Shown here: positions 1 through 10,927 of the stretch, piece after piece
Layout: every line of letters begins with the position of its first letter
Numbering within the stretch: the stretch's first letter is position 1
Assembly: GCA_029783825.1 (NCBI GenBank)
Contig: JAREIK010002634.1
Span: forward strand, 42,872 to 106,871
Source: Sapria himalayana
Taxonomy: Eukaryota; Streptophyta; Magnoliopsida; Malpighiales; Rafflesiaceae
Length of the DNA stretch: 64,000 bases
Reading direction: 5' to 3'
Translations under genes and position numbers: made by a program
Notes under the pieces: generated by a model
Databases searched by the model: none
What the model saw: only the letters and a program-made list of their open reading frames with translations
Told to the model about the DNA's origin: nothing

Positions 1-3000
1 ACAATTAAATCAGTAATCTTCTAAATCCCGTAATGCCTAAATACATAAACCATTAAACTGCTATATAATACTTAATAATTAATAAATCTAATTTTTATTT
101 TATTTATTATAATTATAAATTTTAATCTTAATTATTTATTAGTTTATTTTTATATAATATTTATTACAAAATAATTATGAGTTCGACAAATATAATTTAA
201 ATAATTTATTTTTAATCAAAAAAGATATATACGCTTATAAAAGAAGTAAAATTTAAAAATTAAAATTATTATTCAGTAATAGATTTTACTTTAATTTTAA
301 ATCAATTTGGGGTTCCAAAATATTTTTTAATTAATATCTATCTTTTATAATGTTTATAAAATTAATTTTTGATCATTATTATAATATCTATCAATAAAGT
401 GCTTATTTTGAATTATATGATATAAAAATAGTAATATTATTATAACAAATATTATTTTCACATATTCAGAAATCTTAAATTTTATTATATTTTCATGTGT
501 TATAACCCTCTTAAAATGAGAAAATATTACAATATTTTTCGTTATTTTTTTGTTTAAATAAAACCTATAAAATATAAATGCCTAAAAAACAAAAATCTCT
601 AAATTCATAAATGTCGAAACAATTAAACTGTTATACATTAATAATAAATCATAAATCTCATTTTAATTTTTATTCTGTATAATTTTAAATTTTTATTTTA
701 ATTATTTAACAATTTATTTTTTTAGAAATATTAATACAACATAAATTATAAGTAAGATATATATAATTTAAATTAAACCTATTTACCTTAAATAATAAAG
801 AATAAATATCATTTTTTTTATTATAATTTTAAATATTCATTTTAATATTTATTTGTTTATTTTTATATAAATATTAATAACAAAAATAATTATGAATTAC
901 ACAAATATAATTTAAATAAATTATTTTTCATCAAAAAAATATAGATAAACTTTTAAAAAGAAAAAAGAAGTTCAAAACAAAAAATTCTTATATAGTAATA
1001 TATTTTGCTTTGTTTCTTAATCATTTTTGGTTTTGTAATTATATTTTAATTGATATCTAACCTATTAATAATAGATTATTATTTTATTTTTTGATAATTA
1101 TTAGAATATTTATCAATAAAATTATTTATATGAAATATAAATATAATGATTATTATAACTAAATATTGAATTCACTTTTGAAAAATAAATTAAAAACTTT
1201 TATATTATCAAAGGTTCTAACCTTTGAAAATATCAAAAAATTATAAAAATAAATTTTTTTAATTTTATTTTTTAAATAAAACCTATAAACCACTAAATGC
1301 AAACACAATTAAATCAGTAAACTTCTAAATCTCATAATGCCTAAATACATAAACCATTAAACTGCTATATAATACTTAATAATTAATAAATCTAATTTTA
1401 ATTTTATTTATTATAATTTTAAAATTTAATTTTAATTATTTATTAGTTTATTTTTATAGAAATATTTATTACAAAATAAATTATGAGTGCGACAAATATA
1501 ATTTAAATAATTTATTTTTAATCAAAAAAGATATATACGCTTATAAAAGAAGTAAAATTTAAAAATTAAAAATTATTATTCAGTAATATATTTTACTTTA
1601 ATTTTAAATCAATTTGGGTTTCCTAAATATTTTTTATTTTATATCTATCTTATTATTAATTGTTTATAAAATTAATCTTTGATCATTATTATAATATCTA
1701 TCAATAAAATTGTTTATATTGAATTTATATGATATAAAAATATTAATATTATTATAACAAATATTATTTTCACATCTCAAAAAATCTTAAATTTTATTAT
1801 ATTTTAATGTGTTATAACCTCTCAAAATGAGAAAATATTACAATTGTTTTCGTTATTTTTTTGTTTAAATAAAACCTATAAAATACTAAATGCCTAAAAA
1901 CATAAATCTCTAAATTCCTAAATGTCGAAACAATTAAACTAGTATACATTAATAATAAATCATAAATCTCATTTTAATTTTTATTCAGTATAATTTTAAA
2001 TTTTTATTTTAATTATTTATCATTTTATTTTTTATAGAAATATTAATTACAAAATAAATTATTAGTGAGATAGATCTATTTTAAATAATTTATTTTTTAT
2101 CAAAAAAAATATATATGCTTATAAAAAAGGCAAAATTTTAAAAACAACAATTTATTAATTTGTAATAAATTTTATTTTTATTTTGAATCATTTTAGTTTT
2201 TGCAATTATATTTTAATTTATATCATTCTTTTTTAATAATAGTTTATTAATTTTTTATTGATCATTATTATAATATCTATTATTAAAATTATTTATATTG
2301 AGTTTACATTATATATAATTATTAAGAATATTATAACAAAATATTATATTAACATTTAAATTAAATTAAAAATTATTATATTTTCAAAGGTTATAACCTT
2401 CAAAAATTAAAAAAAAATCAAAAAATTTAATTTTTTATTTTTTCATTCTTTACATAAAAAATATAAATCATAAATCTCATTTTAATTTTTATTCAGTAAA
2501 ATTTTAAATTTTTATTTTAATTATTTATCAATTTATTTTTATAGAAATATTAATTACAAAACAAATTATTTTTGAGACAGATCTAATTTAAATTAAGAGT
2601 TACACAAATATAATTAATATAAATTATTTTTCATCAAAAAAATATAGATAAACTTTTAAAAAGAAAGAAAATTTCAAAAGAAAAAATTATTATATAGTAA
2701 TATATTTTGCTTTGCTTCTGAATCATTTTAGGTTATTTAAATATATTTCAATTGATATATATCTTATTAATTATTGATTATTAATTTATTTTTTGATCAT
2801 TATTAGAATATTTTTCATTAAAAATGTTTATATTGAATTTATATGATATATAAATATAAATATTATTATAACTAAATATAGTATTCACTTTTGAAAAAAA
2901 ATTTAAAATTATTATATTTTAAAAGATTATAGCATTTGAAAATATCAAAAAATAAAAAAATAAATTTTTTTTTCATTATTTGATTGTTTAAATAAAACCT

Positions 3001-4269
3001 ATATACCACTAAATGTCTAAGCACTTAAATCACTAAACTATAAAATCCCGATGCCCCTATATAGATAATTCTTTAAACATGTATACCCTAAATAATATTT
3101 AATAAATCTCATTTTTATTTGTTTTCTTTATAATTTAAAAAATTAATTTTTATTGTTTATTTTTTTATTTTTTTATTTTTATTAATTATAAAATTAAATT
3201 ATTAGTTAAAAATATAATTCATTAAAAATATTATTCATCAAAAAATAGATAAGCTTATAAAAATAATAAAAATTTAAAAACAAATAATTATTATTTACTG
3301 ATATATTTTGTTTTGCTTATGAATCATTTTAGGTTTTGATATTATATTTTAAGTAATATCAATCTTATTCAGTATAGATTTTTAATTTATTTTTTGATAA
3401 TTATTGAATATCTATCAATAAAATTATTTATATTGAATTTATTTGATATATAATTATTATGATTATTATAAATAAATATTTAATTCAATTTTGAAAAAAA
3501 TTTAAAATTTATTATATTTTCAATGGTTATAATCTTAAAAAATGAGAAAGAATTCAAAAAATAAATTTTTTGTTATTTCTTTTTTAAATAAAACCTATAG
3601 ACCACTAAATGTTTACTTACTTAAATCAGTAGCTCATAAAACCCGAAACCCCTAAATACATAAACTTTATAACGGTTGTATACTACTTAATAAATAATAA
3701 ATCTCATTTTTATTTCTATTTATAATAATTTTAAATATTCATTTTAATTATTTATATTTTAATTTTTTAAAAAAATTAATTACAAAATAAATTTCGAGTG
3801 AGACAGATATTATTTATATAATTTATTTTTAATCATAACAAAATATAAGCTTATAAAAAGATGGAAAAAATTAAAAATTATTATTTAGTAATATATTTTT
3901 ATTTAATTTTGAATCATTTTTGTTATTTAAATATATTTTAATTAATATTTATATTATTAATAATAGTTTATTAATTTAATTTTGTATCATTATTATAATA
4001 TATATCATTAAAATTATTTATATTGAATTTAAATGATATATAATTAATAAGATTAATATAATTATACATTGTATTAACATTTCAAAAGATTTTAAAAATT
4101 ATTTTATTTTTAAAGGTTATATAACCTTTCAAAATCTAAAAAAAATCAAAAAATTATTATATAGATAAAACCGATATACCACTAAATGCGTAAAAACATA
4201 AATTGTTAAACTCCTAAACGACAAAACCCCTAAATAATCGATCCATTAAACCTGTATACCATATATAAT
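1..4269 (+). repeat. AT-rich satellite array I, proximal part (forward)
   Basis: Tandem monomers of roughly 570-600 bp, recognised by a recurring head (AAACCTATAAACCACTAAAT and variants). Heads lie near 555, 1273, 1867, 2990, 3588 and 4165, with a decayed one near 2450. Monomers differ in the words that follow the head, giving several variant classes. One has GTTAAATCAGTAAAC (near 1300), one has CATAAATC...GACAAAA (near 4195), and one has CCCCTATATAGATAA (near 3055). Each monomer also carries a version of the palindrome with half-site TTTTCAAAGGTTA, often decayed here. The window begins inside a monomer. Open reading frames in this stretch are short and low-complexity and are not taken as genes. 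Confidence 0.9.
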
Positions 4270-4841
4270 TGTTGGGCAATTGTGCTTCCATGGTATTGAG
4301 ATTGAGATACAGAAACACATAAACAATAGAAAACAAGCAATATATATATCCCAATTCAGCAAACATCCATGATAGAATCAAAAAATGAGAAATAAACATC
4401 GAAAATAATGTGGTTTGCTAGTCATTCAGTACGACTAGCTAAATCCACCATAAAATGCTTTTGCGTTACAGATTAAAACAACATAAATATCTTATAGTAT
4501 GCAGCACATAGAATAGTCACGATAAATCGCACAGAGAGAAGAGAGAGAGACGATGAACAGATCGACAGGTCCAAAAACAGCCACCCAAAAATAAAATTAT
4601 AAAACATTTTATATTAATATTTCTTTTGATTCATTTAACCGGAGTGGGTCGGATCATGAGACGGGTCAGGTTCTTTTCCAATTTCGGCCCGCTGCCCGGT
4701 AAGCCAGACTTCCATTATTGTGCTACTACTACATCCCCGGCCTTTTAATATTTCCTTTCCTGCACTTCATGAAAATATTAAAAAATAAAAAATATTTGTT
4801 TATACAAACAGATTATCAAATAATAAATTACAGATACATCA
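4270..4841 (+). mobile_element. Solo LTR of an LTR retrotransposon
   Basis: A 572-bp block of normal base composition interrupts the satellite. It starts TGTTGGGCAAT and ends in CA, and is flanked on both sides by the 5-bp duplication ATAAT (4265-4269 and 4842-4846). It aligns along most of its length with the block at 57356-57853. Shared landmarks are a GCTAGTC...CGACTAGC inverted repeat, a GA-rich tract and TTATTGTGCTACTACT near the end. No primer-binding site, polypurine tract or internal coding region accompanies it, so a solo LTR left by recombination is the best reading; a very short non-autonomous element is possible. The TG start, CA end and 5-bp duplication fit a Copia or Gypsy LTR; the superfamily is not resolved. 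Confidence 0.8.
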
Positions 4842-7800
4842 ATAATAAATCTTAAATCTCATTTTAATTTGTATTCATTATAATTTTAAATATTAATTTT
4901 AAATATTAATTTTAAATATTTATTAATATATTTTTTACATAAATATTAATTACAAAATAAATAATTAGTCAGACAAATATAATATTAATAATTTACTTTT
5001 AATCAAAAAAATATAATCATATAAAAAGAAGTAAAAATTTAAAAACAAAAAATTATTATTTAGTAATAAATTTTACATTGATTTTGAATCAGTTTAGGTT
5101 TTGTATTTATATTTTAATTTATATCTATCATATTAATAATAGTTTTTTAATTTATTTTTTGATAATTGATATCATATCTATCAATAAAATTATTTATAAT
5201 TACTTTATAATATATTTAATTATAATGATTATTATTACTAAATATTTTATTCCATTTTAAAAAAATTTTAAAATTATTATATTTTCAAATGTTATAACCT
5301 TTGAAAATGTGAAAAAATAACAAAAATAATTTTTTTTGTAATTTCATTGTTTAAATAAATCCTATAAACCACTAAATGCCTAAATACTTAAATCAATTAC
5401 TCCTAAATCTCGAAAACCATAAATAGATAATCATTTTAAACCAGTATACCCTAAATAATAAATAATAAATCTTAATATAATTTTTTTCATTATAATTTAA
5501 AATATTCATTTTAATTATTTATTCATTTTTTTATATAATTATAAATTACAGAATAAATTGAGTTAGACAAATATAATTTATATAATTATTTTTCATTAAA
5601 AAAATATAGACAAACTTTTTAAAAGAAAAAAAATTCAAAACAAAAATTTATTATATAGTAATATATTTTGCTTTGTATCTGAATCATTTTAAGTTTTGTA
5701 ATTATATTTAAATTGATGTCTATCTTATTAATAATAGATTATTAATTTATTCTTTGATCATTATTAGAATATTTATCAATAAAAATATTTATATTGAATT
5801 TATATGATATATAAATATAATGATTATTATAACTAAATATTGTATTCACTTTTGAAAAAAATTTAAAAATTATTATATTTTCAAAGGTTATAATAACCTT
5901 TGAAAATATCAAAAAATAAGAAAAATAAATTTTTTGATATTTTTTTTAAATAACACCTATAAACCACTAAATGCATGCATAGTTAAATCAGTAAACTCCT
6001 AAACCTAATAATACCAAAATACATAAACATTAAACCGCTATATACTACTTAATAATTAAGAAATCAAATTTTTAATTCTATTTATTATAATTTTAAATAT
6101 TCATTTTAATTATTTATTAGTTAATTTTTTAGAAATATATATTACAAAATAAATTATGAGTGCGACAAATTTAATTTAAAAAATATATATGCTTATAAAA
6201 GAATTAAAAATTTAAAAAATAAATTTTGTTATCCAGAAATATATTTTACTATAATTTTGAATCAATTTGGGTTTTGTAATTATTTTTTAATTAATATCTA
6301 TATTAATATCAATAGTTTATAAATTTAATTTTAATCATTATTATAATATATATCAATAAAATTCTTTAATTTGAATTTATATGATATATAATTATTAATA
6401 TTATTATAACTAAGTATTCTATTCACATTTCAAAAAATTTTAAATATTATTATATTTTCAAAGGTTATAATCTATGAAAATGAGAAACAATTATAGAAAT
6501 TTTTTTTATATTTTATATTTTTAAATAAAGCCTATAAACCACTAAAAGCCTAAAAACATAAATCACAAAAATCCTAAATGAAAAAACCTATAAATACTTA
6601 ATCCATTAAACTGGTATACATTAATAATAAATCATAAATCTCATTTTAAATTTTATTCAGTATAATTTTAGATTTTTATTTTAAATATTTATCAGTTTAT
6701 TTTTATAGAAATATTAATTACAAAAGAAATTATTAGTGAGAAATATCTAATTTAAATTAAACATGTGTCCCTAAATAATAAATAATAAATCTCATTTTTT
6801 TTCATTATAATTGAAAATATTCATTTTAATTATTTATTTGTTTATTTTTATTTATATATTAATTACTGAATAAATTATGAGTTAGACAAATATAATTTAC
6901 ATAAATTATTTTTCATCAAAAAAATATACATAAACTTTTTAAAAGAAAAAAAAATTTAAAACAAAAAATTATTATATAGTATTATATTTTGCTTTGCATC
7001 TGAATCAGTTTAGGTTTTGTAATTATATTTTAATTGATATCTATCTTATTAATAATAAATTATTAATTTATTTTTTGATAATTATTAGAATATTTATCAA
7101 TAAAATTATTTATATTGAATTTATATGATATATAGATATAATGATTATTATAACTAAATATTATATTTACATTTGAAAATAATTTAAAAATTATTATATA
7201 TTTAAAGGTTATCATCTCTGAAAATGAGATAAAATCACAAAAATAAATTTTTTGTTATTTTATTGTTTATATAAAACTTATAAACTACTAAATGCCTAAA
7301 TGCTTAAATCATTAAACTCCTAAACCCCAAAACCCTTAAATTCTTAAACATTTAAACCATCTTTAAAGGTTTAAGTATTTATAAATAATATATAAATATC
7401 TATCAATAAATAATAGTTTATTAATTTATTTTTTGATCATTATTATATTTATATTTATATTTAGTTTATTAATATCTATCAATAAAATTGTTTATTTTTA
7501 ATTTACATGATATATAATTATTAAGTTTATTATAACTAAATATTGTATTCACATTTGAAAAAGATTTAAAAATTATTATATTTATAAATGTTATAACCTT
7601 CAAAATTGATAAAAAATTTGAAAAATAATTTTTTTGTTATTTATTATTGAAATAAAACATATAAACTACTAAATGCCTAATCACTTAAATCACTAAACTC
7701 CTAAACTTTTAAATACTTAAAGCATTAAACCTGTATTCCCTAAATAATTAATCATAAATCTCATTTTTTATTTGTATTCATTATAATTTTAATATTCATT

Positions 7801-8268
7801 TTATTTATTTATTAGTTTATTTTTATAGAAATATTAATTGCAAAATAAAATTATGAATGAGACAAATATAATTTAAATAATTTATCTTCATCAAAAAAAT
7901 TTATAAGTTTATAAAAAGAATCAAAAATATCAGTATTATAAATTAAGAATGAGACAAATATAATTTAAATAATTTATTTTCATCAAAAAAATTTATAAGC
8001 TTATAAAAAGAATCAAAAATATCAGTATTATAATATCGATCAATAAAATTATTTATATTAAATTTACATGATATTTAATTTTTATGATTATTATAATTAA
8101 ATATTGTATTAACATTTGAAAAAAAATTAAAATTTATAATATTTTCAATGGTTATAACCGTTAAAATAAAAAAAATCTTAAAAATAATTTTTTTGTTATT
8201 AATTATTTATATAAAACCTATAAACCACAAAATACCTAAATAATTAAATTACTAAACTCCTAAACCCT
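4842..8268 (+). repeat. AT-rich satellite array I, distal part (forward)
   Basis: Continuation of the forward array, with heads near 5352, 5947, 6521, 7268, 7650 and 8210. The monomer beginning near 6521 is a fusion: it breaks off after a GAGA(C/A)A(G/T)ATCTAATTTAAATTA word and continues as another variant, giving a 747-bp spacing. The next interval, 7268 to 7650, is a shortened 382-bp monomer. The same fused-then-short succession recurs ahead of the arm-spacer elements at 48.36 and 62.50 kb, and in mirror image after 10.93 kb. Sequence 5967-5974 (CTAAATGC) is an unoccupied counterpart of the site that holds hAT copies elsewhere in the window. Confidence 0.9.
7855..8033 (+). repeat. Local 92-bp tandem duplication inside a satellite monomer
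   Basis: Two adjacent copies, 7855-7946 and 7947-8033, share a GAATGAGACAAATATAATTT start and a CAGTATTATA end with only a few differences. The related monomers near 47900 and 62060 have a single copy and a longer body between the same landmarks. The duplication is therefore private to this monomer and recent, and it accompanies a deletion of the monomer body. Confidence 0.7.
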
Positions 8269-8842
8269 GATACTACTGCAGCACACACACATAGCGACGA
8301 ACCACAGTAAACACGTGCATATATTTTTGTCCATTTTGGTGTAGGATTAAGTGAGGCCAGCAAGTCCTGGAAGGAGCCAGAAGTATGGGCCACCATCTTG
8401 TAGACGGCCCCACTAGAAAACCGGGATGATAACATTCAGACAACTGACGAGACCGAGCAAAGTGGTCGCGAGTAAACCCAGGAGTAACTAGTAGTGGGTC
8501 CCACTAGCCCTATCAGGCAGCATAGAGGGCCACCAAACCATCACCCAACAGGAGTAGCGGGTAATCCATGATTAATTAGAGAGCCAACAAAATTCGAAGC
8601 ATCACCAAGCAGGGCTAGTAAGCAATGGTGTCCCGACCAGCCACATGGGAAAGAAAGATTCAAACTTGTAATTTATGTTATTAGTCTTATTTGTATTTTG
8701 GACTTTGTGTGCACCATGTACTTGTAGAGATGGATCATGACATACTCACACACACAATCTTGTCTGTCATCTATGTTGCATGCAATGAGGGAAAATGGAC
8801 CCATGAGTATCTATAAGTGGGGCCCACTAATGCATTTTGTAA

Positions 8843-9502
8843 ATACACATTAGGCGATGCTACACTCCAGGGAGCAGAAGAACCATCTTTATAGCATTTT
8901 GTAATTTTACTTGTATTCTAGCTTGGTTGTACGCGTAGATAATTAGACTATGAGATGGACCTCATCACACATGCACACCGATGCATGCATATTTTTTGAT
9001 ATTTTTTCGGTGCAACATACAGCCACTTCATGGACCTCAAGGAGGAAGCATTCTAAGCCAAGAGATACTCTTTTGAGGATCATTGGAGCAAAATAATGTG
9101 GAATTCAGAGGTGAAGGTGAATTGACAAAGTGCCGTAGATATGGACTTGTAGTTTTATAAGTATTTAGTTTTACATGTATTCCATTGCATAGCAATGACA
9201 TAGGCAAATGCTTGATGGTGCATGTCACACACATGCACAATCTTATATTTTCATAGTTTTAATATGGTGCATCATTCATGTTCCTCCAAAAGGCTTGGAG
9301 AAATTTGAATTGAAAGGATGCAGTGAGCATAATGACTCAATGCCAACTCTGAAGTCCGGAAATGCTAGGTGATTTTAGTTGTATTCGTACGCTTGGAATT
9401 ATAAGGCATTATGTTTTTTTATGTATTTTATGCATAGAATCATTAAGGTGCATATGATTTGGTGGGATAGCCTAAATTAGTCAGCTTTTTAGTCTCTTGT
9501 AA
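8843..9502 (+). other. Arm segment present only in the long arm, bounded by TTGTAA
   Basis: Compared with the right arm of the same element and with copy 2 at 48.9 kb, the left arm carries about 660 extra bases between two TTGTAA words (8837-8842 and 9497-9502). Copy 3 also has this segment, since 63928-64000 matches its 3' end in inverted orientation before the window stops. No terminal inverted repeat is seen at its ends. It is either an insertion with a 6-bp duplication or, more simply, ancestral sequence lost from the short arm by deletion between the TTGTAA repeats. It contains no convincing coding region. Confidence 0.6.
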
Positions 9503-9555
9503 GTTGTGCCTAAATGATAAAGAAAGTGTGTATGTTCCAAAAAAAACAAAAAAAA

Positions 9556-9636
9556 CCATAAATTCTAAACTTAAATTCCTAAACCTTAAACCATAAACTA
9601 TATCCCTAACCCATAAACTCTAAATCCTAAATCTCA
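9556..9636 (+). repeat. Degenerate telomere-like heptamer array (left arm, copy 1)
   Basis: About eleven consecutive 7-bp units of the type NNNTAAA or CCCTAAA, directly after an A-rich tract. Several units are within one or two changes of the plant telomere unit CCCTAAA. The 7-bp phase is kept through most of the block. The same block recurs in every arm of this element family. Confidence 0.6.
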
Positions 9637-9852
9637 TGTTTTTCTCTTTTATAATCAAATGACTAAGTATTAAATTTTGATTGAAATTCACAACTTTTAG
9701 GAATGTCACAAATTTATCTTTTTGTATATGTAACACAAAGTCATGACTCAAGGGGTGAGTTATGGATTCAGTCCCTTTCTTGCTTTAGATTATTGTAGCA
9801 TTAGTAATGGTCATGATTGTATATTTTGTCTCTGGAACACAAAATCATATCA

Positions 9853-10056
9853 ATGAGAAGATGCCATAACTTATATTTCTCTGTTGAACATATTGTTATG
9901 GCACTAAGAATGATCATGAATACATATTTAATCACTATAATACTGGGTCACAGTATTGGATATGACCATAGCTTGTGCATTTTATCTTTATATTGCAAAG
10001 TGATTGCAAGAGGAATGATTGTAACTTTGGACATTCCTCAAGAGAAAAAGTCATGA
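9853..10056 (+). other. Short open frame in the spacer (67 codons), probably not a gene
   Basis: The frame can be opened upstream only from a TTG at 9817; its first ATG is at 9853. It is conserved in position in all three element copies (also at 49257-49487 and, reversed, 63366-63605). Between copies 1 and 2 most substitutions change the amino acid: R to I, Y to C, F to L, R to L, I to F and K to Q, against about four silent changes. That is what neutral drift would give. The product is hydrophobic in the middle and resembles no domain I recognise. A central run of about 120 bp (about 9885-10005) is identical between copies 1 and 2 at the DNA level. I read it as spacer DNA rather than a protein gene. 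Confidence 0.3.
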
Positions 10057-10167
10057 CGCTAGAAATAGTTAAAGCTCGAGTACTACTCTTTATAACTTTA
10101 TATAGCTAAAATACTTGTGATTGGAAATATCATTATGGCTTTTTCCTTTGATTTGTGACATCAAGTG

Positions 10168-10172
10168 TCAAT
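10168..10172. other. Inversion junction with 5-bp microhomology TCAAT
   Basis: Up to this point the spacer follows copy 2 (…CAAGTGTCAAT, 49593-49603). After it, the sequence is the reverse complement of the arm (TCAATTTAAATTTAAC, matching 49115 backwards). The two parent sequences share only TCAAT at the switch. The same junction is found inverted at 63250-63254, so copies 1 and 3 descend from one fusion. Confidence 0.75.
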
Positions 10173-10217
10173 TTAAATTTAACAATTATTCATTTGATTA
10201 TAAAAGTGCAAAACATG

Positions 10218-10300
10218 AGATTTAGGATTTAGGGTTTATGGATTAGGGTTATAGTTTATGGTTTAAGGTTTAAGATTTAAAGTTTTGTGTTTATGGTTTT
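10218..10300 (-). repeat. Degenerate telomere-like heptamer array (right arm, copy 1)
   Basis: Inverted counterpart of 9556-9636. On this strand it reads as TTTAGGG-like heptamers (ATTTAGGATTTAGGG and GATTAGGGTT are visible). It is followed by a T-rich tract, the complement of the A-rich tract in the left arm. Confidence 0.6.
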
Positions 10301-10927
10301 TTTTTGTTTTTTTTTGGAAAATACACACTTTATTTATCATTTAGGCACACAACTTACAAAATGCATTAGTGGGCCCCACTTAGAGATACTCATGGGTCCT
10401 GTTACCCCCATTGCATGCTACATAGAGAATAGACAAGATTGTGTGTGTTAGTATGTCATGATCCATCTCTACAAGTACACGGTGCATACAAAGTCCAAAA
10501 TACTAATAAGACTACAAACATAAACAACAAGTTTGAATCTTTCGCTCCCATGTGGCTGGTCTGGACTCCATTGCTTACTGGCCCTGCTTGGTGATGCTTC
10601 GGATTTTTCCTGCTCTCGAATTAATCATTGATTACCCACTACTCCTGTTGGGCGATGGTTGGGTGGACCTCTATGCTGCCTAATATGACTAGTGTGACCG
10701 ACTCCAAGCTATTCCTGGGTTTACTCCTGACCACTTTGCTCGGTCTTGTCAGTTGTCTGTATGTTATCATTCCGGCTTGCTAGTGGGTCCCTCTGCATGT
10801 TGGTGGCGCATACTTATGGATGCTTCCAGGACTTGTTGGCCCCTCTAAATGCTACACCAAAATGGACAAGAATATGTGCACATGAGTACTATGGTCCATT
10901 GCTATGTGTGTGTGGTGCAGTAGTATC

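Larger units (their letters stand above)
8269..10927 (+). repeat. Palindromic arm-spacer element, copy 1
   Basis: Non-satellite block whose two ends are inverted copies: GATACTACTGCA at 8269 and its complement ending at 10927. The left arm runs 8269 to about 9690. It includes about 660 bp (8843-9502) that the right arm lacks. The right arm runs from about 10168 to 10927. Between them is a single-copy spacer of about 480 bp. The inverted relationship continues into the satellite on both sides, so the palindrome is larger than the element. Long inverted arms recall foldback or Mutator-like elements. However, copy 2 (48355) has one arm only, which suggests that the palindrome was made by joining two units head to head. 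No transposase is visible. Confidence 0.75.

Noticed and set aside
5078..5260. I/Y/N-rich open frames in the satellite (also 17033-17221, 19635-19862, 24924-25157 and 36558-36788), as small membrane proteins
   Set aside because: They recur at the same place of the monomer, consist of low-complexity AT codons, and are open only because the local phase lacks stops.
8244..8435. Frames with a KMVAHTSGSFQDLLASLN-like peptide (also 10746-10946 and 62477-62662), as a coding gene in the arms
   Set aside because: The peptide is in frame only within part of each arm, copies carry shifts or stops beyond it, and copy 2 does not keep it.
9817..10056. A 79-residue open frame repeated at 49257-49487 and 63366-63605, as a conserved small gene
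   Set aside because: It opens from TTG, not ATG; most differences between copies are amino-acid changing; no domain is recognisable. It is kept only as a described frame in the spacer.
8269..10927. A standard Mutator-like or foldback transposon with its own target duplication
   Set aside because: The flanking satellite is inverted along with the arms, so no direct duplication exists, and copy 2 has a single arm. A fusion of two units fits better, although a foldback origin of the arm itself cannot be excluded.
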